A stretch of 12,452 nt of DNA from positions 1 to 12,452 of the forward strand of contig JAEYTA010000191.1 in the NCBI GenBank assembly GCA_023434265.1. The letters are read 5' to 3'. A program made the translations under genes and the position numbers. Origin of the DNA: Pseudomonadota bacterium. Its GTDB lineage: Bacteria; Pseudomonadota; Alphaproteobacteria; Caulobacterales; Caulobacteraceae. The notes beneath the pieces were generated by a model. That model worked only from the letters and a program-made list of their open reading frames with translations. It was not told the DNA's origin and did no database searches. Each line of letters opens with the position of its first letter. Position 1 is the stretch's first letter. Positions 5,211-12,452 of the stretch are shown in pieces.

Positions 5211-6688
5211 GACGCGCTCGCAGGGGTGGCGCCGAGGGCGAGGACGGCGGCGCGGAAGGCCTCTCCCCGCGCCTCGAAGTCGGGATACTGGTCGAAGCTG
5301 GCGGCGGCCGGCGAGAGCAGCACCACCTCGTCGCGGCCGGTGGCGGCGGCGGCCTCGTAGGCCTGGCGCACGGCGGTCTGCATGTCGCCGCTGAGGCGGT
5401 GCGGGACATCGCCGAGACGGGCGGCGAAGGGGCCGGCGGCCTCGCCGATCAGGAAGGCCTCGACCACGCGCGGGAACAGGTCCTCGAGGTCGTCGATGCC
5501 GCCCGCCTTGGCGCGGCCGCCGGCGATCCAGAAGCTGCGCGGATAGGAGGCCAGCGCCTGCCGGGCGGCGTCGGCATTGGTGGCCTTGGAGTCGTTGACG
5601 AAGCGGACGCGACCGAGCTGGCCGACGGTCTCCATGCGATGGGCGAGGCCGGGGAAGGTCAGCAGGCCTTCGACGACGGCGTCGTGCGGAACCCCCAAGG
5701 CCCGGGCCGCGGCGTAGGCGAACGCGGCGTTCTGGGCGTTGTGGCGGCCCGGGAGGGAGCGGGCCAACCTAAGATCAGCAATCGCAACGCCGTCACCGGT
5801 AAGTTCACCATCGGTGGCCTCCAGCGTCATGAGGCGTCCTTCCAAGAACGCTTCTCCGCGACGCCCAGGATAGCGTTCGCACACCTTTTCCGGAGCGACC
5901 CCGCCGCGCCGTCCGCCCCCCGCAGATATTACCCGCGTCGTAATTGCAGTGAGGGTACCGCCAGCACCGATGAGCGACTCGTGAATGTCCCGGCCGGCGC
6001 CCTCATCTGTTCCGACCAGCGCGAACCGCCCGTATCCGTGCGCCCGGAAAATCCGCGCCTTCGCCGCGACATACCCCTCCATCCCGCCATGTCGGTCGAG
6101 ATGGTCGGGGCTGATGTTGGTCAGGATCGCGACGTCGGGGGCGAAGGAAGTCGTCAGGTCCAGCTGGTAGCTCGACACCTCGACGACATAGACCGCCTCC
6201 GGGGCCGGCGCCGGCAGGGCCAGCACGCCGATGCCGATGTTGCCGCCGACGTGGACGGTCAGGCCGGCCTGCTTCAGCACCCAGCCGATCAGGGCGGTGG
6301 TGGTCGACTTGCCGTTGGTGCCGGTGATGGCGACAACCTTCGGCCGCTGTTGCTGTGGCAGGGCGTCCAGCGCCCGGGCGAACAGCTCGATGTCGCCGAT
6401 GATCTCGATGCCGGCGTCCCGCGCCTTCTCCACCGTCCAGTGCGGCTTCGGATGGGTCAGGGGCGCGCCGGGGGACAGCACTAGGGCCGCGAAGCCCGAC
6501 CAGTCGGCGGCGGTCAAATCCTCGATGTCGAAGCCCTCGGCCTCCGCCTGCAGGCGGCTGGAGACGCTGTCGTCCCACAGCACCGGGAGGGCGCCGCCAG
6601 CCTTGAGCGCGCGCGCGGCGGTCAGTCCCGACCTGCCGAGGCCGAAGACCGCGATCCTCCGTCCTTCGAAGCCGGGGACGGGGATCAT
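5207..6688 (-). CDS. murD: UDP-N-acetylmuramoylalanine--D-glutamate ligase MurD
   Basis: MurD is the cytoplasmic Mur ligase that adds D-Glu to UDP-MurNAc-L-Ala using ATP. Visible features are the N-domain G-L-G-R-S-G (16-21), the P-loop G-T-N-G-K-S-T-T-T (123-131), V-S-S-Y-Q-L (171-176), N-I-S-P-D-H-L-D-R-H (191-200), the lysine expected to be carbamylated (K210 in Y-V-A-A-K-A-R-I-F), G-R-H-N (314-317) and N-D-S-K-A-T-N (365-371). At 493 residues it is longer than E. coli MurD (438). Most of the extra length lies between about 235 and 290, where an Arg/Gly-rich loop (R-G-G-V-A-P-E-K-V-C-E-R-Y-P-G-R-R) replaces a shorter segment. Bases coding about residues 209-309 (5762-6065) have lower GC and many codons rare in this window (GTT, ATT, CTT, GAT, GGT, AGG). 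All catalytic motifs are intact, so it should be active. It begins 4 bases after mraY and overlaps ftsW by 4. Confidence 0.96.
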   Translation of the reverse strand: MIPVPGFEGRRIAVFGLGRSGLTAARALKAGGALPVLWDDSVSSRLQAEAEGFDIEDLTAADWSGFAALVLSPGAPLTHPKPHWTVEKARDAGIEIIGDIELFARALDALPQQQRPKVVAITGTNGKSTTTALIGWVLKQAGLTVHVGGNIGIGVLALPAPAPEAVYVVEVSSYQLDLTTSFAPDVAILTNISPDHLDRHGGMEGYVAAKARIFRAHGYGRFALVGTDEGAGRDIHESLIGAGGTLTAITTRVISAGGGRRGGVAPEKVCERYPGRRGEAFLEGRLMTLEATDGELTGDGVAIADLRLARSLPGRHNAQNAAFAYAAARALGVPHDAVVEGLLTFPGLAHRMETVGQLGRVRFVNDSKATNADAARQALASYPRSFWIAGGRAKAGGIDDLEDLFPRVVEAFLIGEAAGPFAARLGDVPHRLSGDMQTAVRQAYEAAAATGRDEVVLLSPAAASFDQYPDFEARGEAFRAAVLALGATPASAS

Positions 6689-6692
6689 GGCG

Positions 6693-7802
6693 CTATCGCA
6701 GCTTCAGGGTGGCGAGGCCGGCCAGGGCCAGCATGGCGGCGACGATCCAGAAGCGGATCACCACCGTCGATTCCGGCCAGCCCATCTTCTCGAAGTGGTG
6801 GTGGATGGGCGCCATCAGGAAGATGCGCTTCTTCGTGGCCTTGAAGTAGGCGACCTGGATCATCACCGAGGCCGCCTCGACCACGAACAGGCCGCCGACG
6901 ATGCCCAGCACCAGCTCGTGCTTGGTGGCCACGGCGATGGCGCCGAGTGCGCCGCCGAGCGCCAGCGAGCCGGTGTCGCCCATGAAGATCTTGGCCGGCG
7001 GGGCGTTGTACCAGAGGAAGCCCACGCCCCCGCCGATGATGGCGGCGCAGAAGATGGCCAGCTCGCCCGATCCCGGCACGTGGTGGACGCCAAGATAGTC
7101 CGAGAAGATGAAGTTGCCGACGAGATAGCTGATGATGCCGAAGGCCGCGGCGGCCATCATCACCGGCACGATGGCGAGGCCGTCGAGACCGTCGGTGAGG
7201 TTCACGGCGTTGGAGAAGCCGACGATCGTGAAGGCGGCGAAGGCCACATAGAACCAGCCGACGTTGAGCAGCACCGCCTTGAAGAAGGGGAAGGCGATCG
7301 AGGTCTCGAGGTGGGGCGAGGTCGGCGACTGGGTCATCCACAGGACGGTGAGCACGCCCGCGACGATCGCCACGACGGTCTGGGCGAGCAGCTTCTGCTT
7401 CGAGGTCAGGCCGGCCGAGGTCTGCTTGGACACCTTGGCGTAGTCGTCGATGAAGCCCAGCACCCCGAAGGCGGCGGTGACCAGCGAGACGATCCAGATG
7501 TAGGGGTTGGTCAGGTCGCCCCACAGCAGCACCGCCACGGCGATGCCGGCGAGGATCATCAGCCCGCCCATGGTCGGGGTGCCGACCTTGGACAGGTGGG
7601 TGACCGGGCCGTCGGAGCGGATCGGCTGGCCCTTGCCCTGCTTGACCCGCATCCAGGCGATGAAGCGGCTGCCCATGGCCACCGCCACCAGCATGGCCGT
7701 GGCCATGGCCAGGGCCACGCGTACGGTCTGGTACTGGACCAGGTTGAGCAGCGGGTAATCCTTCGCCACGTCGGCGTAGTACAGATAGAGCAGGTAGAAC
7801 AT
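6693..7802 (-). CDS. mraY: Phospho-N-acetylmuramoyl-pentapeptide transferase MraY
   Basis: MraY is the integral membrane enzyme that moves phospho-MurNAc-pentapeptide from UDP to undecaprenyl phosphate, giving lipid I. The 369 residues and about ten transmembrane helices are usual for the family. Motifs in order are T-H-L-S-K-V-G-T-P-T-M-G-G (68-80), the Asp pair in G-F-I-D-D-Y-A-K (D119, D120), N-L-T-D-G-L-D-G-L-A (201-210), F-M-G-D-T-G-S-L-A-L-G (273-283) with D276 matching the third active-site Asp, and the H-H-H-F-E motif with His at 334-336, followed by K-M-G-W-P-E. The start is 13 bases after the murF stop, with CTAGG close ahead of the ATG as a weak ribosome binding site. murD follows after 4 bases. 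No defect is visible. Confidence 0.98.
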   Translation of the reverse strand: MFYLLYLYYADVAKDYPLLNLVQYQTVRVALAMATAMLVAVAMGSRFIAWMRVKQGKGQPIRSDGPVTHLSKVGTPTMGGLMILAGIAVAVLLWGDLTNPYIWIVSLVTAAFGVLGFIDDYAKVSKQTSAGLTSKQKLLAQTVVAIVAGVLTVLWMTQSPTSPHLETSIAFPFFKAVLLNVGWFYVAFAAFTIVGFSNAVNLTDGLDGLAIVPVMMAAAAFGIISYLVGNFIFSDYLGVHHVPGSGELAIFCAAIIGGGVGFLWYNAPPAKIFMGDTGSLALGGALGAIAVATKHELVLGIVGGLFVVEAASVMIQVAYFKATKKRIFLMAPIHHHFEKMGWPESTVVIRFWIVAAMLALAGLATLKLR

Positions 7803-7815
7803 CAGCCTAGTTTCC

Positions 7816-9246
7816 CTATCGCTCCGCGCGCGGCGCGTCGCTGCTTGAGGGCGAGCCGAGACTGGCCAGGGCCTTCGCGACGAGCGAGGCCTTCGAGCCG
7901 TTGGATCCCTTGACCATGACGATGTCGCCCGGGCCGGCCAGGGCGGCGGCCCCGGCGGCGAGTTCGCCGGCGGTTTCGCGCCACAGGCCGCGGCGTTCGG
8001 GCGGCAGGGCGTCGTGCAGGCGCTTCATCTCCGGGCCGGCGGTGTGGACCAGATCGAGGCCGGCGGCGGCGATAGGCTCGGCGAGGCCTTCGTGCAGGGC
8101 GCGGGACCGGTCGCCCAGCTCCAGCATGTCTGTCAGCACCACCACCCGCCGGCCGCCGGCGGAAACCGGCCTGGCGCCCAGGCTGCGGAAGCCGGCGGCC
8201 ATGGACAGCGGGTTGGCGTTGTAGCTCTCGTCGATGAGGGTGAAGGCCCCGCCGGGGGCGTGCACCACCGTGGTCTGGCCGCGTCCCGCCAGCGGCCGAA
8301 ACTCGGCGAGCGCCGCCAGGGCCGTGTCCAGCGGCACGTCGAGCGCGTCGAGCATGAGCAGGACGCAGAGGCTGTTCATGCCCCAGTGGAAGCCCGACTG
8401 GGCGAGCGGGAAGTCGAGGGGCCGGCCGAACAGCTCGGCCTGGACCCGGGCCCCCTCCCCGTTCGGGCGGAAGTCGATCAGGCGCGCGTCGCTGCCGGCG
8501 CTGGTTCCGAAGGTGACCGGGCGGGCGCCGGCCGCGCGAGCGGCGGCGTCGAGCACCACGGCGAAGGCCACGTCGCCGTTGAGGACGGCGGTCCCGCCGT
8601 CGACGAGGCCTTCGAAGATGGAGGCCTTCTCGGCCGCCACCCCCGCCTCGCCGTTGGCGAAGGCCTCGATGTGAACCGGGCCGACGGTGGTGACGCAGGC
8701 GGCGTGCGGGCGGACCATGCGCGACAGCGGCGCGATCTCGCCCGGGGCGTTCATGCCGATCTCGAACACCGCCCGCTCCACGCCGCGCGGCATGCGGGCG
8801 AGGGTCAGGGGCACGCCGATGTGGTTGTTGTAGCTCTTGATCGAGGCGTGGGCCGGGCCGGCGAGGTCGAGGCCGGCCTTGATCGCCTGGGTGACGCTGG
8901 TCTTGCCGACCGAGCCGGTGACCGCGCCGCGACGCACGTGAGGGGCCCGCTCGCGCGACGCGACCCCGAGGGCCTCCAGCGCCTGCAGCGTGTCGCCGTC
9001 GACGACCACGCACGGACCGCCCTCGACAGGGCGCGCAGTCAGCGCCCCGGCCGCGCCGGCGGCGAAGGCGGCGGCGGCGAAGTCGTGCCCGTCGCGCGCG
9101 CCCTGCAGGGCCACGAACAGGTCGCCGGGGACGATCTCGCGGCTGTTGTAGGTGATGCCGGACACCGCGAACGGGGCCCCGGACAGGGTTCCTCCGACGG
9201 CGGCCTCGATCTCGGCGGAGGTCCAGAGGGGGGCGGTCTCAGGCAT
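7816..9246 (-). CDS. murF: UDP-MurNAc-tripeptide--D-Ala-D-Ala ligase MurF
   Basis: MurF adds the D-Ala-D-Ala dipeptide to UDP-MurNAc-tripeptide, the last cytoplasmic step in making the pentapeptide. In its 476 residues one sees the N-domain S-R-E-I-V-P-G-D-L-F-V-A-L (35-47), the P-loop T-G-S-V-G-K-T-S (110-117), N-N-H-I-G-V-P-L-T-L (140-149), E-I-G-M-N-A-P-G-E-I (162-171), H-I-E-A-F (192-196), the probable carbamylated lysine K207 in A-E-K-A-S-I-F, D-E-S-Y-N-A-N-P (339-346), and L-T-D-M-L-E-L-G (371-378). Val in the P-loop in place of the Asn of other Mur ligases is, as I recall, common in alphaproteobacterial MurF. The ATG lies 8 bases inside murE, so translation is probably coupled. The Ser/Ala/Arg-rich tail after about 462 looks poorly conserved. 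Confidence 0.97.
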   Translation of the reverse strand: MPETAPLWTSAEIEAAVGGTLSGAPFAVSGITYNSREIVPGDLFVALQGARDGHDFAAAAFAAGAAGALTARPVEGGPCVVVDGDTLQALEALGVASRERAPHVRRGAVTGSVGKTSVTQAIKAGLDLAGPAHASIKSYNNHIGVPLTLARMPRGVERAVFEIGMNAPGEIAPLSRMVRPHAACVTTVGPVHIEAFANGEAGVAAEKASIFEGLVDGGTAVLNGDVAFAVVLDAAARAAGARPVTFGTSAGSDARLIDFRPNGEGARVQAELFGRPLDFPLAQSGFHWGMNSLCVLLMLDALDVPLDTALAALAEFRPLAGRGQTTVVHAPGGAFTLIDESYNANPLSMAAGFRSLGARPVSAGGRRVVVLTDMLELGDRSRALHEGLAEPIAAAGLDLVHTAGPEMKRLHDALPPERRGLWRETAGELAAGAAALAGPGDIVMVKGSNGSKASLVAKALASLGSPSSSDAPRAER

Positions 9247-10693
9247 GGATGCGCAGGGCTTCGGCGGCTTCGGTCGCGTCGTCGAAGGGGTGAGTCACGC
9301 CGCCGACGATCTGTCCCTGTTCATGCCCTTTTCCGGCGATCACCACCACATCTCCGTCGCGCATCATCGACACCGCGAGGTGGATGGCGCGGCGGCGATC
9401 GCCGACGTCCTGCGCAGTCGGACAGCCGGCCATGACGGCGCGGCGGATGTCGGCGGGGTCCTCGGAGCGGGGGTTGTCGTCGGTGACGATGGCCACGTCG
9501 GCGAGGCGGCCGGCGATCTCGCCCATCAGCGGGCGCTTGGCGCGGTCGCGGTCGCCGCCGGCCCCGAAGACCACGATCAGCCGACCGCTGGCGTGGGGCC
9601 GAAGCGCCCGGAGCACCGTCTCCAGCCCGTCGGGGGTGTGGGCGTAGTCGACATAGACCTCGCCCCGGCCGCCGCCCGGAACTCGCTGCATGCGCCCCTG
9701 CGCGCCCTCGAGATGCTCCAGCGCGGCCAGCACGGCGCCGGCCTTCTCGCCGCCGGCGATGCACAGGCCGGCGGCGACGAGGGCGTTGGAGGCCTGGAAG
9801 GCGCCGGCCAGCGGCAGCAGGACGTCGTGCACCTCGCCGCCGGCGTCGATGGTCAGACGCTGGCCCTCGGGGACGGCGCGGCGGGCCAGCAGAGCCAGGT
9901 CGCGGCCGCGCTGGCCCACGCTCATGACGCCGAGACCGGACATGATGCTGGCCGAGGCGAAGCTGGAGAAGGCGTCGGAGTCGGCGTTGAGCACGGCGGC
10001 GCGGCCGCGCGGCAGCAGGGTCTCGAACAGGCGCAGCTTGGCGGCGCGGTAGGACTCCATGGTCCCGTGGTAGTCGAGGTGGTCCTGGGTCAGATTGGTG
10101 AAGGCGGCGGCCTTCAGGGAGACGCCGTCGAGACGGCGCTGGTCGATGCCGTGCGACGAGGCCTCCAGGGCCAGGTGGGTGACCCCGCCGGCGGCGAGGT
10201 CGGAGAGCAGGCGCGCGGCGTCGGCGGCGTCGGGGCTGGTCAGGCCGGGACCGGTCAACGCCTGATTAACGTTACCCGTCTGCTTCAAAACCCCGAGCGT
10301 GCCCATGCTCGCCGAGGTCCTCCCGAGGCGGGCCCAGATCTGCCGGCAGAAGGCGGCGACCGAGGTCTTGCCGTTGGTCCCCGTGACCGCCACGCAGGTG
10401 GCCGGCTGGGAGCCGTAGAAGCTGCGCGCGGCGATGGCGTAGGCGCGGCGCACGTCGCCGGAGGTGACCAGCACCGGCGCGAGGGCGGCGTCGGTGTCGG
10501 CGGGAGCCAGGACGGCGGCGGCGCCCTGGGACAGGGCCTGGGGGATGAAGGCGCGGCCGTCCGCGGCGCTGCCGGGCAGGGCCACGAACAGGCTCCCGGG
10601 GGCGACCTTGCGGCTGTCGGCGGTGACGCCGGTGATCACGGGATCGGCGGGTACGTCGCGGCGCAGCAGTTCGGACAGGCGGAGCGCGCTCAC
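9239..10693 (-). CDS. murE: UDP-MurNAc-L-Ala-D-Glu--meso-diaminopimelate ligase MurE
   Basis: MurE adds the third amino acid of the stem peptide. The D-N-P-R motif at 406-409 (in D-D-N-P-R-S-E-D-P) marks the meso-diaminopimelate type rather than the lysine type. Other motifs in the 484 residues are T-A-D-S-R-K-V (24-30), the P-loop T-G-T-N-G-K-T-S (104-111), E-A-S-S-H-G (177-182), D-H-L-D-Y-H-G-T (204-211), the expected carbamylated lysine K219, and G-K-G-H-E (454-458). The frame is open far upstream, through ftsI, but this is only a GC-rich shadow. I chose the GTG at 10693-10691 because it overlaps the ftsI stop as GTGA, has GGGGGA six bases ahead, and gives the expected N-terminus; no Met lies near it. 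The end overlaps murF by 8 bases. Codons around residues 135-147 (about 10255-10290) are locally more AT-rich. Confidence 0.96.
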   Translation of the reverse strand: MSALRLSELLRRDVPADPVITGVTADSRKVAPGSLFVALPGSAADGRAFIPQALSQGAAAVLAPADTDAALAPVLVTSGDVRRAYAIAARSFYGSQPATCVAVTGTNGKTSVAAFCRQIWARLGRTSASMGTLGVLKQTGNVNQALTGPGLTSPDAADAARLLSDLAAGGVTHLALEASSHGIDQRRLDGVSLKAAAFTNLTQDHLDYHGTMESYRAAKLRLFETLLPRGRAAVLNADSDAFSSFASASIMSGLGVMSVGQRGRDLALLARRAVPEGQRLTIDAGGEVHDVLLPLAGAFQASNALVAAGLCIAGGEKAGAVLAALEHLEGAQGRMQRVPGGGRGEVYVDYAHTPDGLETVLRALRPHASGRLIVVFGAGGDRDRAKRPLMGEIAGRLADVAIVTDDNPRSEDPADIRRAVMAGCPTAQDVGDRRRAIHLAVSMMRDGDVVVIAGKGHEQGQIVGGVTHPFDDATEAAEALRIHA

Positions 10694-12435
10694 CGGCCGT
10701 CCCCCGCCACGTCCTCGATCTGCGGGACCCGCTCGCCGGTGGCGGTGCGGTAGGCGTCGGCGCGGCGCTCGACGCCGAGGAAGGGGGCGATGCGGTCGGC
10801 GATGCGGCCCACCGCCGGCGCGGCCACGAAGCCGCCGGTGCGCGGGTAGGTCCCCGGCTCGTCGACGAGGATCAGGATGGAGTAGCGGCGGCCGTCGAGC
10901 GGACCGTCGGTCGGAAAGACGGCGGCGAAGGTGCCGACCGCGTGGGTCGGGTCGTAGCGGCCGTTGACCAGCTTGTTGGCCGAGCCGGTCTTGCCGCCGA
11001 CGCGCAAGCCGGGGGCGTCGGCCCGCGTGCCCGAACCGCGCACGACGTTGCGGCGCATCAGCTCCAGCAGCGTAGCCGAGGTTTCCGGAGTCACGACCTG
11101 GCGCGGCTCGGCGTCGCGGCGGCCGCCCTTGCGCAGCGTCAGCGGGATGAAGCGGCCGCCGTTGGTCAGGGCGCCCATGGCCGCGCTCATCTGCAGCGGG
11201 GTGATCATGATGCCGTAGCCGAACGACAGCGAGGCCAGGGTGGAGTCGTCCCACTTGCCCGGTCGGCGCGGGCGGGCCGACTCGTGCAGCTCGATCGGGG
11301 CGGCGTCGAGCAGGCCGAAGCGGGTGAAGTAGTCGCGCATCACCTGCGGACCCATCTCCACCGCCAGGCGAGAGGTGCCGATGTTCGAGGAGTGGAGGTA
11401 GACCTCCTCCAGCGTCAGGATCTGGTTGGTGGCGTGGAAGTCGGTGATGCGGCGGTTGCCGATCATGAAGGCTTCCGAGGCGTCGAACAGGGTGTCCATG
11501 TCGGCGCGGCCGGTGTCGAGACCGGCGGCGACGGTGAAGGTCTTGAACACCGAGCCCATCTCGTAGTGGGCCGAGGTGGCGCGGTTCAGGCCGTCGGTGG
11601 CCGGCCAGCTGGCCATGCCGAGAACCTCGCCGGTCTGGACGTCGGCGACGATGCCGACCGCCCCCTTGGCCTGGGTCTCGGTCGCGGCGGCGGCAAGTTC
11701 GTTCTCCAGCACCCCCTGCACGCGCAGGTCGATGGACAGGGGGAAGGTCTCGCCCTTCTCGCCGGCGGCGCGGATCTCGTCGTTGAAGGCCAGCTCGGCG
11801 CCGGTGATGCCGACGCCGCCGCCGTCGGCCGCCCCGACGACGTGGCGGGCCGAGCGGCCCAGCGGATAGACCCGGCGGTCCTCGGGCTCGAAGGTGACGC
11901 CGCCGAGGGCGAGGGCGTGGACGGCGGCCTTCTCCTGCGGCGTCAGGCCGGGCAGGACGATCAGCCGACGGTCGCCGTTCAGCACCCGGTTGAGGCGCGA
12001 CATCGAGATGCGCGGCAGGACGCGCTTGATCTGGCGCGCCGCCAGCGGCCGGTCCCAGACCTCGGCGGGATCGATGTAGAGGCCGTAGTGGACGATGTTG
12101 GTGGCCAGCAGGGCGCCGTTGCGGTCGACGATGTCGGCGCGGCTCATGGCGAACGGGTGCGGCATCGATCCGGCCCCACCCTTCGGCGTCAGCAGGGCCG
12201 CGTGCGCCGCGCCGAGGGCGAGGCAGACGAAGACGGCCGAGAAGGCGCACAGGATGAGGAAGATGCGGACCCGCGTGTCCTCTTCCGGCCGTCCGTCGGC
12301 GCGGGCGCGGCCGAAGGCGTGCTCGACGTGCCACATGGCCTCGGCCAGCCAGCGCCACGACGGCAGGCGCGGCCGGGCGCTCCAGCCGGGGCCGGGCGCG
12401 GGGCGATCCCAGGCGTGCGGATCGTGGACGCTCAT
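10690..12435 (-). CDS. ftsI: Septal peptidoglycan transpeptidase FtsI (PBP3)
   Basis: FtsI is the class B penicillin-binding protein that crosslinks septal peptidoglycan with FtsW. The 581 residues comprise a Pro/Arg/Trp-rich cytoplasmic tail (1-56), one transmembrane anchor at about 57-80, a pedestal domain (about 95-235, with R-A-D-I-V-D-R-N-G at 99-107), and the transpeptidase domain. Catalytic motifs are S-V-F-K with nucleophile S295 and K298, S-S-N at 349-351, and K-T-G at 482-484. The SxxK motif reads E-M-G-S-V-F-K in place of the enterobacterial E-P-G-S-T-F-K, a form I associate with alphaproteobacteria. The presence of ftsW and murE in the same operon favours FtsI over the elongation protein PBP2. 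The ATG has GGAGA seven bases ahead. Its stop overlaps the murE GTG start by 4 bases. Confidence 0.97.
   Translation of the reverse strand: MSVHDPHAWDRPAPGPGWSARPRLPSWRWLAEAMWHVEHAFGRARADGRPEEDTRVRIFLILCAFSAVFVCLALGAAHAALLTPKGGAGSMPHPFAMSRADIVDRNGALLATNIVHYGLYIDPAEVWDRPLAARQIKRVLPRISMSRLNRVLNGDRRLIVLPGLTPQEKAAVHALALGGVTFEPEDRRVYPLGRSARHVVGAADGGGVGITGAELAFNDEIRAAGEKGETFPLSIDLRVQGVLENELAAAATETQAKGAVGIVADVQTGEVLGMASWPATDGLNRATSAHYEMGSVFKTFTVAAGLDTGRADMDTLFDASEAFMIGNRRITDFHATNQILTLEEVYLHSSNIGTSRLAVEMGPQVMRDYFTRFGLLDAAPIELHESARPRRPGKWDDSTLASLSFGYGIMITPLQMSAAMGALTNGGRFIPLTLRKGGRRDAEPRQVVTPETSATLLELMRRNVVRGSGTRADAPGLRVGGKTGSANKLVNGRYDPTHAVGTFAAVFPTDGPLDGRRYSILILVDEPGTYPRTGGFVAAPAVGRIADRIAPFLGVERRADAYRTATGERVPQIEDVAGDGR
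10700..10705 (-). promoter_or_regulatory. Ribosome binding site of murE
   Basis: On the minus strand the bases read GGGGGA, six bases before the GTG at 10693. This site, within the last codons of ftsI, supports the GTG start of murE and the coupling of the two genes through GTGA. Confidence 0.5.
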
Positions 12436-12452
12436 TCGGCCGTCTCCGCGTC
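12432..12452 (-). CDS. Possible 3' end of the gene upstream of ftsI (ftsL expected)
   Basis: From the right edge the minus strand can be read as D-A-E-T-A-E followed by TGA. That stop overlaps the ftsI start as ATGA, the same arrangement as murD/ftsW. Six codons cannot identify a protein. In dcw clusters the gene before ftsI is usually ftsL, so this is an inference from position alone. Confidence 0.4.
   Translation of the reverse strand, partial: DAETAE
12443..12447 (-). promoter_or_regulatory. Ribosome binding site of ftsI
   Basis: On the minus strand the bases read GGAGA, seven bases before the ATG at 12435. It is the clearest Shine-Dalgarno sequence in the window and supports this start over later in-frame starts. 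Confidence 0.6.

Noticed and set aside
6231..7913. Plus-strand open frame opposite mraY and murD (560 codons)
   Set aside because: It is antisense to mraY, whose catalytic motifs are complete. The His/Asp/Gly-rich low-complexity translation is typical of a GC-rich shadow frame.
10255..10290. AT-richer patch in murE as a regulatory site or insertion
   Set aside because: It is only about 36 bases, in frame, and encodes an ordinary stretch between conserved MurE motifs; too short to support a claim.
8014..10753. Plus-strand open frames opposite murF and murE (473 and 533 codons)
   Set aside because: Both are antisense shadows of intact Mur ligase genes and have no domain motifs or credible ribosome binding sites.
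9239..12358. A single minus-strand frame of 1039 codons that could suggest a fusion ahead of MurE
   Set aside because: The first part is ftsI read in the wrong frame (Arg/Pro-rich, no motifs). The real ftsI frame has all transpeptidase motifs, and murE has a good GTG start at 10693.

Overview
This window is part of a very GC-rich alphaproteobacterial chromosome, most likely from the Caulobacterales (Brevundimonas, Caulobacter or a relative). The evidence is the high GC at third codon positions, the alphaproteobacterial form of the peptidoglycan enzymes (for example an E-M-G-S-V-F-K transpeptidase motif in FtsI), and the gene order of a classic division and cell wall (dcw) cluster. The genus is an inference; I could not run a search.

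Layout: nine complete genes lie on the minus strand and are transcribed from right to left. In transcription order they are ftsI, murE, murF, mraY, murD, ftsW, murG, an MscS-family channel gene and a WecG/TagA-family glycosyltransferase gene. A 21-base tail of an upstream gene (ftsL would be expected) enters at the right edge. The 3' part of smc lies at the left edge on the plus strand and converges on the glycosyltransferase gene. From ftsI to ftsW the genes overlap by 4-8 bases or are separated by 4-13 bases, so this is a translationally coupled operon. The order breaks down after murG: murC, murB, ddl, ftsQ, ftsA and ftsZ are not in the window.

How the genes work together: MurE and MurF extend the UDP-MurNAc peptide and MurD supplies their substrate. 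MraY and MurG make lipid I and lipid II. FtsW and FtsI polymerise and crosslink this material at the division septum. The MscS protein probably protects the envelope from hypo-osmotic shock. The glycosyltransferase probably adds an N-acetylhexosamine to a lipid-linked sugar of a surface polysaccharide. SMC organises the chromosome.

The most distinctive non-coding feature is a two-copy palindromic repeat, one copy between smc and the glycosyltransferase gene (826-920) and one between ftsW and murG (3944-4029). All four arms share one design: the terminal decamer GTGAAGAGTG, a 3-base spacer, then two to four heptamers of form GTGAGTN. Because 7 leaves remainder 1 on division by 3, this layout puts stop codons in all three frames of each inward-read arm. 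The copies sit directly on gene ends and supply or abut the stop codons of three genes. A second oddity is the middle of murD (about 5762-6065), which has lower GC, unusual codons and roughly 30 extra residues. No stretch over 300 bases lacks a gene, and I saw no tRNA, rRNA, CRISPR array or insertion sequence.
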